This document shows, piece after piece, positions 19,287 through 26,985 of a DNA stretch of 64,000 bases (its first letter is position 1; the number at the start of each line of letters is the position of its first letter). The stretch covers positions 1-64,000 of the forward strand of contig JAHWKK010000022.1 of assembly GCA_019347945.1 (NCBI GenBank). The letters run 5' to 3'. The notes below the pieces were generated by a model. The model saw nothing but the letters and a program-made list of their open reading frames with translations, made no database searches and was not told where the DNA came from. Position numbers and translations under genes: made by a program. The stretch is from Acidobacteriota bacterium (GTDB lineage: Bacteria > Acidobacteriota > Thermoanaerobaculia > Gp7-AA8 > JAHWKK01).

Positions 19287-19655
19287 AGGCAGGAATCAGG
19301 ATCCAGGAGGCAGGATCCAGGAGGCAGGATCCAGGAGACAGGATCCAGGAGACAGGATCCAAGAGGCAGGAACCAGGATCCAGGAGCCTCAGTGTTCCGT
19401 GGCTTCCGACCCGGATGTTTGCTCGCTCCGTAATGAGCTTGGATCCGAACGCCAGTAGTGATTCCGGGTGACCGCCGGAATCCTGCTTCGTCGGTCGATT
19501 GTGAGAGTGTCTGGATCCGCGCATCCAAGAACCAAATCGCCGACTCCTCGATCCACTTGCGGCTGGTGTTTGCTGGCTCCTGATTCATGATTCCTGATTC
19601 CTGGCTCCTGGCTCCTGGCTCCTGATTCCTGGCTCCTGGCTCCTGGATCCTGATT
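19287..19655. repeat. Repeat-bounded cassette D (CAGGANN heptamers)
   Basis: It fills the whole 369 bases between the stop codons of the convergent YeaQ-like and polA genes. The left array (19287-19387) holds fourteen heptamers of consensus CAGGANN (CAGGATC alternating with CAGGAGG or CAGGAGA). The right array (about 19575-19655) holds eleven or twelve reverse-complement units (GCTCCTG, ATTCCTG). Both arrays abut their neighbouring stop codons with no spacer. The central ~190 bases contain no clear gene or hairpin and differ from the interiors of B, E and G. Confidence 0.9.
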
Positions 19656-22274
19656 CTACTGCTTGGCCTCGAACCAGCTTCGGCCCCAGCGCGCCTCCAC
19701 CGAGAGGGGAACCGAGAGCGTCGCGACCGATTCCATCACCCTTGTGATGTCTTTCTCGATCGCGCCGAGCTCCTCTTCCGGGACCTCGAAGACGATTTCG
19801 TCGTGGACGGTCAGCAGCATCCGGGTTCTGCTCGATGATTTTTGAAGGTGCTCGTCGAGACGGATCATTGCAATTTTGAGGATGTCGGCCGCACTTCCCT
19901 GAATCGGCGCGTTGGTCGCCATTCGCTCGGCGTTGGAGCGGACGGTGAATGAGCGATTCCGGATTTCCGGAATGTAGCGAACGCGTCCGAACATCGTCGT
20001 GACCTTCCCGGTACTGCGCGCCTCCTCGAGAGTCGCGTCGAGCATCGTTCTGATTTTCGGATAGCGGTCGAAATAGGCCTGGACGAATGCCTTCGCTTCG
20101 CTCGTCGGGATTCCGAGCTCGTTTCCGACGCGGAATGCCGACATGCCGTAAAGAACGCCGAAGTTGATCGTCTTAGCCGCTCTTCGCTGGTCGGAATTCA
20201 CGAGCCGTTCGTCGATTCCGAACATTCTCGCCGCGGTACGCCTGTGGATGTCGATGTCTCCACGGAAGGCGTCGATCATGTCCTCGTCGCCCGACATGTG
20301 GGCGGCCAGCCGGAGCTCGATCTGCGAGTAGTCGGCTGACATGATCACGTGACCCTCTTCCGCGACGAAAGCCTTTCGAATCTCGCGGCCGAGCTCGGTA
20401 CGTATCGGAATGTTCTGCAGGTTCGGCTCGGAAGAAGAGAGGCGTCCGGTCGCGGCTACGGCCTGATTGAAGGTCGTCCGCAGGCGACCATCGGGTCCGA
20501 TCATGCCGGGAAAGGCTTCGATGTAAGTCGACTTCAGCTTGTGAAGCTCCCGATGCTCGAGGATAAGGGCCGGAATCGGATAGCCACGCGCGGCGAGCTC
20601 CTCGAGGACTTCGACCGCAGTCGAATATCCCTTGGTCTTCCTCGTCTTCCTGATGATCGGGTAACCGAGTTTTTCGAACAGGATGGAGCCGAGCTGCGAG
20701 GGACTGTTGATGTTGAATTCCTCACCGGCCTCTCCGTAAATGCGTTCCTCGAGCTCGTCGAGGCGTTTTGAAAACCGCTTCGACATCTCCGAAAGAAAGT
20801 CGACGTCGACCCGGATACCAGCGGTTTCCATCCGTTGAAGTACCGGCACGAGAGGTTTCTCGATTGTTTCGTAGACGGATCGGAGGCTCGGGTCGTTTTC
20901 GAGGTCGCCATTTAGAGAACGGAAGAGCTCGAGCGTCGATTCGGCACGATCCGCAGCTGCCCGGACTCCGGACTCGGAGCCGTCCCCACCGAGCTCGAGC
21001 TGCGGCGAATCGGCGGGGATCTCGATCAGGTCGCGAACCAGCTTTTCGCGGACGATCGATTCCAGCTCATGACCGTATTGCCCCGGTCGGAGAACGTAGG
21101 AGATGAGCATCGTGTCCTCGAAATCGGCTGGAAGGCTCCAGCCGGCTTTGGCCATCAGATGGAACGCCGATTTGATGTTGTGTGCGATGAAACGCTTCCC
21201 GGATTCGAAAAGTGAGGAAAGCGCTTTTCCCATCCCCTCAGCGCCGGCATTCACCACGAGCGCCTGGTCCCGATCGGAGGAGAAGGCGACGATCCGCGGT
21301 TCTCCCGTCGGACTGCCCGAGACATGAATGGCGAGCTCTTTCTCTCCGGCCGTCCGCTCTCCCAGTTCCTCGGGTGACTCGATGATCACTGGCGTCCAGT
21401 CGAGCGTCCGGTCGGGCATGGTCTCCTGCATGAGCGACTGGAACTCGCAGCGACGAAACAGCTCGTGAAGTTTCCGATTGTCCGGCTCCGTGAGAGCCAG
21501 CGAGTCGAGATCGATGGAGGGCTCGAGGTCACAACGGAGCGTCACGAGATCCTTCGAGAGTAAAGCGATCTCCCGGTGCTCCTCGAGTTTCTTCCGATGA
21601 GACTTTTTTCCGACGGCGTCGAGGTTGGCGTAGATCGCCTCGAGCGAGCCGTGTTCGCGGATGAGATCCTTTGCCCCCTTTTCCCCGATGCCGGGAATTC
21701 CGGGCACGCCGTCGATCGAATCTCCCTGGATCGCCATCACGTCGACGACTTTCTCAGGGGGAAGCCCGAACGACTCCTCGACTGCGTCGGCATCGAGCAT
21801 TTTTTCCCGGCCGGTGTGGTAAACGGAGATCCCGTCGCCGACGAGCTGAAAGAAGTCCTTGTCTGATGTCGCGATGACGACCTCATAGCCGGAGTCACGG
21901 GCTCTGCAGGCGAGCGAGCCGAGAAGATCATCGGCCTCCACTCCGTCCTGCGAAACGACCCTGATGCGGTAGCCCTCGAGGAGCTCGAGCACGAGCGGCA
22001 GCTGAATGCTGAGGTCATCCGGCATCGGCTTGCGATCCGCCTTGTACTCCGGATAGATCTCGTGACGGAAGGTGCGGGCCGGCCGGTCGAACGACACCGC
22101 TATGGCATCCGGCTTGTGCTCCCGAAGGAGTTTCCTCAACATCTGGATGAAGCCATAGAGCGCGTTGGTGGCGAGCCCGTCCGAGGTCGTGAGGCCTCGG
22201 ATTGCGTAGTACGACCGGTAGAAATTGTTCGAGCCGTCGATCAGGTAGAGCTTCTTTCGTTTCTTTTTCACCAT
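19656..22274 (-). CDS. polA: DNA polymerase I, proofreading residues not visible
   Basis: An 872-residue PolA for Okazaki-fragment processing and repair. Domains in order: 5'-3' exonuclease (Y-L-I-D-G-S-N-N-F-Y-R-S, helix-hairpin-helix V-P-G-I-P-G-I-G), a degenerate 3'-5' exonuclease region (about 310-500) and the family A polymerase with motif A S-A-D-Y-S-Q-I-E-L-R, motif B R-R-A-A-K-T-I-N-F-G-V-L-Y-G and motif C V-H-D-E-I-V-F-E. In the middle domain the usual D-x-E of Exo I is replaced by A-I-H-V-S-G, and the Exo II aspartate position reads H-N-I-K-S-A-F. Proofreading is therefore probably lost, as in Thermus and Bacillus Pol I. The start at 22274 (M-V-K-K-K-R-K-K) gives the normal N-terminus. 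The CoA transferase gene ends 5 bases upstream. Confidence 0.96.
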   Translation of the reverse strand: MVKKKRKKLYLIDGSNNFYRSYYAIRGLTTSDGLATNALYGFIQMLRKLLREHKPDAIAVSFDRPARTFRHEIYPEYKADRKPMPDDLSIQLPLVLELLEGYRIRVVSQDGVEADDLLGSLACRARDSGYEVVIATSDKDFFQLVGDGISVYHTGREKMLDADAVEESFGLPPEKVVDVMAIQGDSIDGVPGIPGIGEKGAKDLIREHGSLEAIYANLDAVGKKSHRKKLEEHREIALLSKDLVTLRCDLEPSIDLDSLALTEPDNRKLHELFRRCEFQSLMQETMPDRTLDWTPVIIESPEELGERTAGEKELAIHVSGSPTGEPRIVAFSSDRDQALVVNAGAEGMGKALSSLFESGKRFIAHNIKSAFHLMAKAGWSLPADFEDTMLISYVLRPGQYGHELESIVREKLVRDLIEIPADSPQLELGGDGSESGVRAAADRAESTLELFRSLNGDLENDPSLRSVYETIEKPLVPVLQRMETAGIRVDVDFLSEMSKRFSKRLDELEERIYGEAGEEFNINSPSQLGSILFEKLGYPIIRKTRKTKGYSTAVEVLEELAARGYPIPALILEHRELHKLKSTYIEAFPGMIGPDGRLRTTFNQAVAATGRLSSSEPNLQNIPIRTELGREIRKAFVAEEGHVIMSADYSQIELRLAAHMSGDEDMIDAFRGDIDIHRRTAARMFGIDERLVNSDQRRAAKTINFGVLYGMSAFRVGNELGIPTSEAKAFVQAYFDRYPKIRTMLDATLEEARSTGKVTTMFGRVRYIPEIRNRSFTVRSNAERMATNAPIQGSAADILKIAMIRLDEHLQKSSSRTRMLLTVHDEIVFEVPEEELGAIEKDITRVMESVATLSVPLSVEARWGRSWFEAKQ

Positions 22275-22279
22275 CGAAT

Positions 22280-23398
22280 TCAATCCTGATTGTCCGCCCC
22301 CAGAAGCGGGGGCGCCGAGGCGGTCTCTTGATAGTAACCATTCCGGCGGATCGGATTGCGCACCATGCTCAGCGGTCCGAGCGTCGGGTGATCGACGGTG
22401 ATCACCGGAGCGTCCGGCCGGATGAGCACTTCCCGGACTCCCCGAACCTTCGAAGCGGGAACGCCCGCGCTCCTGCAGCGATCGACCCACTCCTGCGACG
22501 AAGCGGTGATCAGTTTCCGGGCGAGCTCCGGAACCAGCTGATCGCGGTTCCGAACCCGGTCCGCGTTGGTCCGGTATCGATGGTCCAGTGCGAGCTCCGG
22601 CCGCTCCAACACCTCGTTGCAGAGGCGAACATATTGTTCATTCGTGGCGGCGGCAACGGCGATCCAGCCGTCGGTCGTTTCGAACGACTGATAGGGGACG
22701 ATCGAAGGGTGTGCGTTACCGTGGCGGCGCGCTTCTTCGTTTGTGGCGAGCGCGGCCTGCGCTACGTTGACGAGCGAAGCCGCCATTGCTCCCGCGAGCG
22801 AGACCTCAAGATGCTGGCCGAGCCCGCTTTTTTCCCGCTGATACAGCGCCGACAGGATCGCGCCGTGCGCCCAGTGCGCCGTGAGAACGTCGGCGAGAGC
22901 GACGCCAGCCTTCATTGGCGGACCTTCGGAGGGCCCCGTGATCCACATCAGCCCCGATCCGGCCTGCGCGAGCAGATCGTATCCCGGGAGTCCGGCTTCA
23001 TCGGAGTCGGAATCGTAACCGAGGATCGAACAGTGGATGGCGGCCGGGTTCATCGTCCGGATCGCTTGCGGGTCGATACCGAGCCTGCTCCGTGTCGCCG
23101 GGAGGAAGTTGTCGATCACGATGTCGGCTCGCTCGACGAGTCGCATCGCCTGCTCCCGACCTTCATCGGAACGAAGGTCGAGGGTCAGAGACGACTTGTT
23201 GCGATTGACCGACAGATAGTAGGTGGACTCGGACCCGAGAAAGGGCGGGCCCCACTGCCGGGTCTCGTCGCCGCGGCCGGGTTGCTCGACCTTGATCACC
23301 CTGGCGCCGGCATCTCCGAGCATCATCGTGCAGAGCGGGCCTGCGAGGACCCGAGTGAAATCGGCGACGAGGACTCCATCGAGGGGTGGCACATTCAT
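22280..23398 (-). CDS. CaiB/BaiF-type class III CoA transferase
   Basis: A 372-residue family III acyl-CoA transferase. It begins with L-x-G-V-L-V-A-D-F-T-R-V-L-A-G-P and contains E-Q-P-G-R-G-D, the characteristic V-x-R-N-K segment, N-F-L-P-A-T, and G-Y-D-L-L-A-Q-A-x-S-G-L-M, all family hallmarks. The catalytic aspartate is expected in the G-Y-D region. Members move CoA between organic acids by a ternary-complex mechanism; the acids used here cannot be told. I start at M-N-V-P-P-L-D-G-V because the family sequence begins there. It is followed five bases later by polA on the same strand, an arrangement with no obvious metabolic logic. Confidence 0.93.
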   Translation of the reverse strand: MNVPPLDGVLVADFTRVLAGPLCTMMLGDAGARVIKVEQPGRGDETRQWGPPFLGSESTYYLSVNRNKSSLTLDLRSDEGREQAMRLVERADIVIDNFLPATRSRLGIDPQAIRTMNPAAIHCSILGYDSDSDEAGLPGYDLLAQAGSGLMWITGPSEGPPMKAGVALADVLTAHWAHGAILSALYQREKSGLGQHLEVSLAGAMAASLVNVAQAALATNEEARRHGNAHPSIVPYQSFETTDGWIAVAAATNEQYVRLCNEVLERPELALDHRYRTNADRVRNRDQLVPELARKLITASSQEWVDRCRSAGVPASKVRGVREVLIRPDAPVITVDHPTLGPLSMVRNPIRRNGYYQETASAPPLLGADNQD

Positions 23399-23428
23399 CA
23401 GGGCGGTCGAGCATAACACCGCGCCGGT

Positions 23429-23932
23429 TCAGGGCTGGGGGGTCGTCTCGGGACGTTCTTCGCCGGCCGTGCGCCCTGCGAGCCCCGGCGGAGGGAGATG
23501 CTGAGCGCGACGGGTCAGCGAGGCGATTCGCTCGAAGACCCTGCGCGCTCTCCCCTTCATAAAAATGAACTCCATGACGGCTTTGGTGCGGAGCCCGCGG
23601 ACCGTCACGACATCGATCCCGTTGATGAGCAGGATGGCGGAGATGACGATGAAAGGCGTCGACATGAGGAGCAGAACACCCCGCGGCTCTCCGTCGGTGA
23701 GAAGGCCGCTGATGAGAAAGGGAAGCGCCAGGAGCAGCGCGATGATGGAACGCCAGGACTTGTGATGACGGTGCAGGGCGATCGAATGGATGTCCTCGAA
23801 AAACACGCGGGTCCGGCGGATCGTTGCAAAGTCGACGTCGTCGATCTCGAGACCCTCGGCGATCAGAAACACCTTCTCCCTCTGAAACAGCCCGGAGCGG
23901 CGCCCGAGTGGCTTTCGTCTCCCCTCAGCCAC
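23429..23932 (-). CDS. Two-helix membrane protein, last gene of the MoxR cluster
   Basis: A 167-residue protein with a soluble N-terminal part (K-V-F-L-I-A-E-G-L-E-I-D-D-V-D-F, then V-F-F-E-D-I-H-S-I-A-L-H-R-H-H), two membrane helices at about 62-80 and 87-106, and a basic, proline-rich tail. The beta pattern around the helices hints at a membrane PH-like domain, but I do not recognise a named family. The GTG start overlaps the stop of the upstream gene by eight bases (GTGGCTGA), so it is translationally coupled to the B-box protein and belongs to the operon. Its role is unknown. Confidence 0.75.
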   Translation of the reverse strand: MAEGRRKPLGRRSGLFQREKVFLIAEGLEIDDVDFATIRRTRVFFEDIHSIALHRHHKSWRSIIALLLALPFLISGLLTDGEPRGVLLLMSTPFIVISAILLINGIDVVTVRGLRTKAVMEFIFMKGRARRVFERIASLTRRAQHLPPPGLAGRTAGEERPETTPQP

Positions 23933-24539
23933 TGATCAGTCCAATCACTATTGTACCGATGAGGAAGAGGACGGCACCCGTTCCGACCAGTCCGAGGATC
24001 ATCGAAAGTGCAATGGCGAGACGTCCGTCGGTCTCGTTCATTTGCTTCTTCTGACGAAATGCCTTGATCGAGTAATAGACCGCGAGTGGGCCGAGGATGA
24101 TGGAAAAGTACGGAATGAGGCATCCGAACACCGCCGATGATGCCGCGATCGAACCATAATCCCTGAACTCGCTGATGGTGGTCTCGAGCTTGTTCTCGCT
24201 GCGCAGGCGATCGAAGCAGCTGACGCACAACCGACGACCTTCCAGAGTCACTTCGCAGAGACCGCAGATGAAGGTGCCGCAGTGCTGACAGTTCGTCGTG
24301 GCGACGTTGCCGGGGTGGTATCCGCAGGGAGTGGCGCCGTCCGGTCCGGCCGCAGCGACGGGCACGGTCGAGGATGTGGCGATCCGGGGGCGGAAAACAT
24401 GAATCTCGAACTTGGAATGACAGGCAGGACACGTTACCTGACGGGTCGACGGACCCTGAGGAGTGAAAGGCCTGTTACACCGCGGACACTGCGGCTGTAG
24501 CTCGAGCTCCGTTGAAGGGTCCGCAGGAAGTTCAGACAC
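23925..24539 (-). CDS. Zinc-ribbon/B-box membrane protein
   Basis: A 204-residue protein. It starts with a zinc-ribbon-like segment (C-P-R-C, then C-P-A-C) at about 18-40. A B-box-type zinc finger follows: C-G-Y-H-P, C-Q-H-C, C-G-L-C, C-V-S-C, with the ligands evenly spaced. Two membrane helices at the C-terminus (about 130-200) carry a DUF4190-like pattern with an ISxF-like loop between them. The GTG at 24539 is the start; it overlaps the upstream stop by eight bases (GTGTCTGA), the same geometry as the junction downstream. It is part of the nine-gene MoxR operon, where two other genes carry related B-box fingers. Function unknown. Confidence 0.82.
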   Translation of the reverse strand: MSELPADPSTELELQPQCPRCNRPFTPQGPSTRQVTCPACHSKFEIHVFRPRIATSSTVPVAAAGPDGATPCGYHPGNVATTNCQHCGTFICGLCEVTLEGRRLCVSCFDRLRSENKLETTISEFRDYGSIAASSAVFGCLIPYFSIILGPLAVYYSIKAFRQKKQMNETDGRLAIALSMILGLVGTGAVLFLIGTIVIGLISG

Positions 24540-25128
24540 GAACGACCCTGGTTCTCGCGGCCATGTCGTGGATACACGTCTTCTCGGCGGTGAAAAAGGC
24601 CGCCAGATAATTGATGATCGCAAGGCAGCTGAAGAACACCTGTCGAAGTGCCGCTCGGCCCCATGCCTGACCGGTCGAGATCTGTGCTCCGGCCGGGGTG
24701 ACGACTCGGATTCCGAGAGCCTTCTTCCCGATGGTCTGGCCATCCCTTGCGAGCATGAGGGCTTCGTAGACGATGTAGATCGGGATCATGATGAGGTTCA
24801 GGATGTTGATCTGATCATCGAAGGCAGAATCGGGGTCGACGCCGCTCGTCGCAGCTGAAAAGCCGAGGAACATGGCGATCAGGAAGATCGGGAAGAAGAG
24901 GATCAGGCCATCGATGAAAATGGCGCCGAACCGGCGAAGGATCGACGCGTACTCGATTCGATCCGAGGCTACGCCGGAACGGATCTCGGAAATCTGGCGA
25001 TCCTTGCAGTTTGCGCAGTAGGCCTTGTCGCCAATTTTGACTCGGCAGTCCCCGCAGACCGCCGTCATACAGCTCCAGCATCGCTGGACGTTTTCGTGAA
25101 CGTTCGGGTGATTTCTACAGATGAGCAT
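24532..25128 (-). CDS. RDD-family membrane protein with N-terminal B-box zinc finger
   Basis: A 198-residue protein. The first 45 residues hold a B-box-like zinc finger (C-R-N-H, C-W-S-C, C-G-D-C, C-A-N-C). The RDD domain follows, with the arginine-aspartate pair in R-R-F-G-A-I-F-I-D-G, the second block G-Q-T-I-G-K-K-A-L-G-I-R-V and the terminal C-I-H-D-M-A-A-R-T-R. Four membrane helices are evident. Some RDD proteins take part in ion or Na+/H+ transport, but the role here is unknown. It is separated by about 110 bases from the second RDD gene of the same cluster. Confidence 0.88.
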   Translation of the reverse strand: MLICRNHPNVHENVQRCWSCMTAVCGDCRVKIGDKAYCANCKDRQISEIRSGVASDRIEYASILRRFGAIFIDGLILFFPIFLIAMFLGFSAATSGVDPDSAFDDQINILNLIMIPIYIVYEALMLARDGQTIGKKALGIRVVTPAGAQISTGQAWGRAALRQVFFSCLAIINYLAAFFTAEKTCIHDMAARTRVVRV

Positions 25129-25240
25129 GATGTCTCCTTCAGTTTTGCCAACTCTACCTTCGAGCGTCCGCGAAATCCAGAACCGAATTGATCGGGTGGG
25201 CGGAGGGTTGTGGAGGCGTCCGCCGGAGGGCCTTTGCCGT

Positions 25241-25984
25241 TCAGATTCTCCGCGACGAAATGAGCCAGGCGACGCCTCTCACGAGATTTTCCTCGCTCAA
25301 TTCCGGGAGATCCAGCTGGAGCAGCCGGCGAAGCTCGGCGCCGGTCCGATCCATCAGAGAGGTTCGTGCCGCGGTGTCCAGCTCTTCCGCTCGGATGACC
25401 AGATCGACGATCAATTGCCTCTGTCGGAGATCGAGTCGATTCCGGGCCAGTCGAACCGTGCGAGGGTCGCGGACGCTGGCGAACTCTCGGGACGCGGGAA
25501 ATGGCGTCATGGCGGGGGTATGCCTGCGGTCGTCGACGACGAGCGTTCGGGCAGCGATGTCGCCGAGCCTTCGGTTCTTCCGGTCGATCAGCGCCGACGT
25601 GATGCCGACACCGTAAAGTATGGGCGCGAGATCGAGTACGCGCACGACGTTGCGGATCATCGCCTGCTGAAAAGTGATCGGAAGTCCCCGGTCGTCGATG
25701 ACTCGTATCCCCGCCATCCGCTTTCCGGGCGTTTGTCCGTCGCGGGTCTCGAACCAGACGTAGTAACCCCATGAAAGGAGAAATGCGATCGTGACGCGCA
25801 CCGCGAAGGCGAGACCTCCGCCGATCAACGGAACCAGCAGGACGAAAACCGTGACCGGAAGAGCGAACACGAGAAGGCTGTCGACGAAGAGAGCGAAGAA
25901 ACGACTGCCCGGGCCCGCGGGATGAAGGGTGATCTCGACGTGCTCGGGCGTGACGATCGTATGTTCGTTCTCGGCGGAGGTCAT
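25241..25984 (-). CDS. RDD-family membrane protein
   Basis: A 247-residue RDD protein with no zinc finger. The blocks are P-G-S-R-F-F-A-L-F-V-D-S, then D-G-Q-T-P-G-K-R-M-A-G-I-R-V and R-R-L-G-D-I-A-A-R-T-L-V-V-D-D. A soluble charged tail of about 90 residues follows the membrane part. The ATG overlaps the stop of the SpoIIM-like gene by four bases (ATGA). In many bacteria an RDD gene, a SpoIIM-like gene, a DUF58 gene and MoxR are adjacent, so this is a conserved partner of unknown role. The longer upstream frame continues inside the SpoIIM gene and is not used. Confidence 0.9.
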   Translation of the reverse strand: MTSAENEHTIVTPEHVEITLHPAGPGSRFFALFVDSLLVFALPVTVFVLLVPLIGGGLAFAVRVTIAFLLSWGYYVWFETRDGQTPGKRMAGIRVIDDRGLPITFQQAMIRNVVRVLDLAPILYGVGITSALIDRKNRRLGDIAARTLVVDDRRHTPAMTPFPASREFASVRDPRTVRLARNRLDLRQRQLIVDLVIRAEELDTAARTSLMDRTGAELRRLLQLDLPELSEENLVRGVAWLISSRRI

Positions 25985-26985
25985 CGAGCTCCTCCATCGG
26001 GGAGATCGACGTGTCGCGAGAAGAGGTAGACCATCAGGAGGAGGAAAAGCGCGCCCGAGACTCCGATCTTGAATGCGTACGGGATCGATTTTGCGGAGAA
26101 CTGCGAGAAGCCTCCTTCGATCAGGCCGGCCAGGACGAGAATCATTGCGGCTCCCGCGAGCATCCGGACGACGTTGGGGGCGGCCCGGCGGACCGCAGTG
26201 CCGGTGTCGGCCTCCCCCGGCGTCAGCAGTGCGCGCCCGAGACGGAGGCCCGCCGCCGCGCCAAAGAGGATCGCCGGCAGCTCCAGAGCGCCGTGTGGAC
26301 CGACCCAGGCGATGAAGAAGATCTGGACGCCGTCGAGAAAATACATCGCGCAAACCGCTCCGAGAAGCACCCCGTTGTAGAAGAGAATCCACAGCCCGAG
26401 CACGATTGTGAGGGCTCCCAGACTGAACGCCAGGAACGCGACCCTGATGTTGTGAGTGTAGAGCGATGCGCCGAACCCCGCGGCGCTCGAGATCGTCGAG
26501 ATCCGTTCGTCGCCGGCCTCGATACTCTCGACGCGCTCCCGAGGGCTTTCGGAGAAAAACTGGGGAGGGATGAGCTTCGGCGCGTTGGATGGGTCGATGA
26601 TGACCGCGAGCGCGCCGACCGCCGCGCCGGAGATCAGAGCGACGGCTGCGAGTGCCACCGAGGACCTTTCCGCGCGGAATGCAGCCGGGATCTCCACGAC
26701 GATGAGGCTTCGAAGTGATTCGAGTATCCCGCGCATTCGCGAGCCTCTGTAGATGTAGCGATATGCCCTGGAGACCAGCGAATTGAGTGGCTGAATCGTT
26801 TCGGGGTTCGCGGTGAGGCCGCGGAGCCGGTTCAGATCGCTGCTCGCGAGGCGATAGAGCTGCACCAGACGCATCACGGCTGTGTGTCCGATCCGCGAAT
26901 CACTCGTGTTGTCGAGCGCGTGCAGCATCCTGTCGAGCTCGGCCCAGTGAGCACGGCGCGCTTTGACGAAGGTTTCCGCGTCCAT
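25981..26985 (-). CDS. SpoIIM-like (stage II sporulation protein M family) membrane protein
   Basis: A 334-residue member of the SpoIIM family (COG1300), related to the membrane component of the spore engulfment machinery but widespread in non-spore-formers. An N-terminal cytoplasmic helical part (about 1-95) contains the L-Y-R-L-A-S-S-D-L-N motif. It is followed by about six membrane helices with N-G-V-L-L-G-A and the conserved G-P-H-G-x-L-E-L-P-A-I motif. Function outside sporulation is unknown. The start M-D-A-E-T-F sits in TGATG, sharing one base with the DUF58 stop, and the stop overlaps the RDD gene (ATGA). No sporulation gene is seen in this window. Confidence 0.92.
   Translation of the reverse strand: MDAETFVKARRAHWAELDRMLHALDNTSDSRIGHTAVMRLVQLYRLASSDLNRLRGLTANPETIQPLNSLVSRAYRYIYRGSRMRGILESLRSLIVVEIPAAFRAERSSVALAAVALISGAAVGALAVIIDPSNAPKLIPPQFFSESPRERVESIEAGDERISTISSAAGFGASLYTHNIRVAFLAFSLGALTIVLGLWILFYNGVLLGAVCAMYFLDGVQIFFIAWVGPHGALELPAILFGAAAGLRLGRALLTPGEADTGTAVRRAAPNVVRMLAGAAMILVLAGLIEGGFSQFSAKSIPYAFKIGVSGALFLLLMVYLFSRHVDLPDGGAR

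Noticed and set aside
25981-26392. Extended N-terminus for the second RDD protein
   Set aside because: The frame continues as an arginine-rich shadow of the SpoIIM-like gene; the ATG at 25984 has the usual ATGA overlap.
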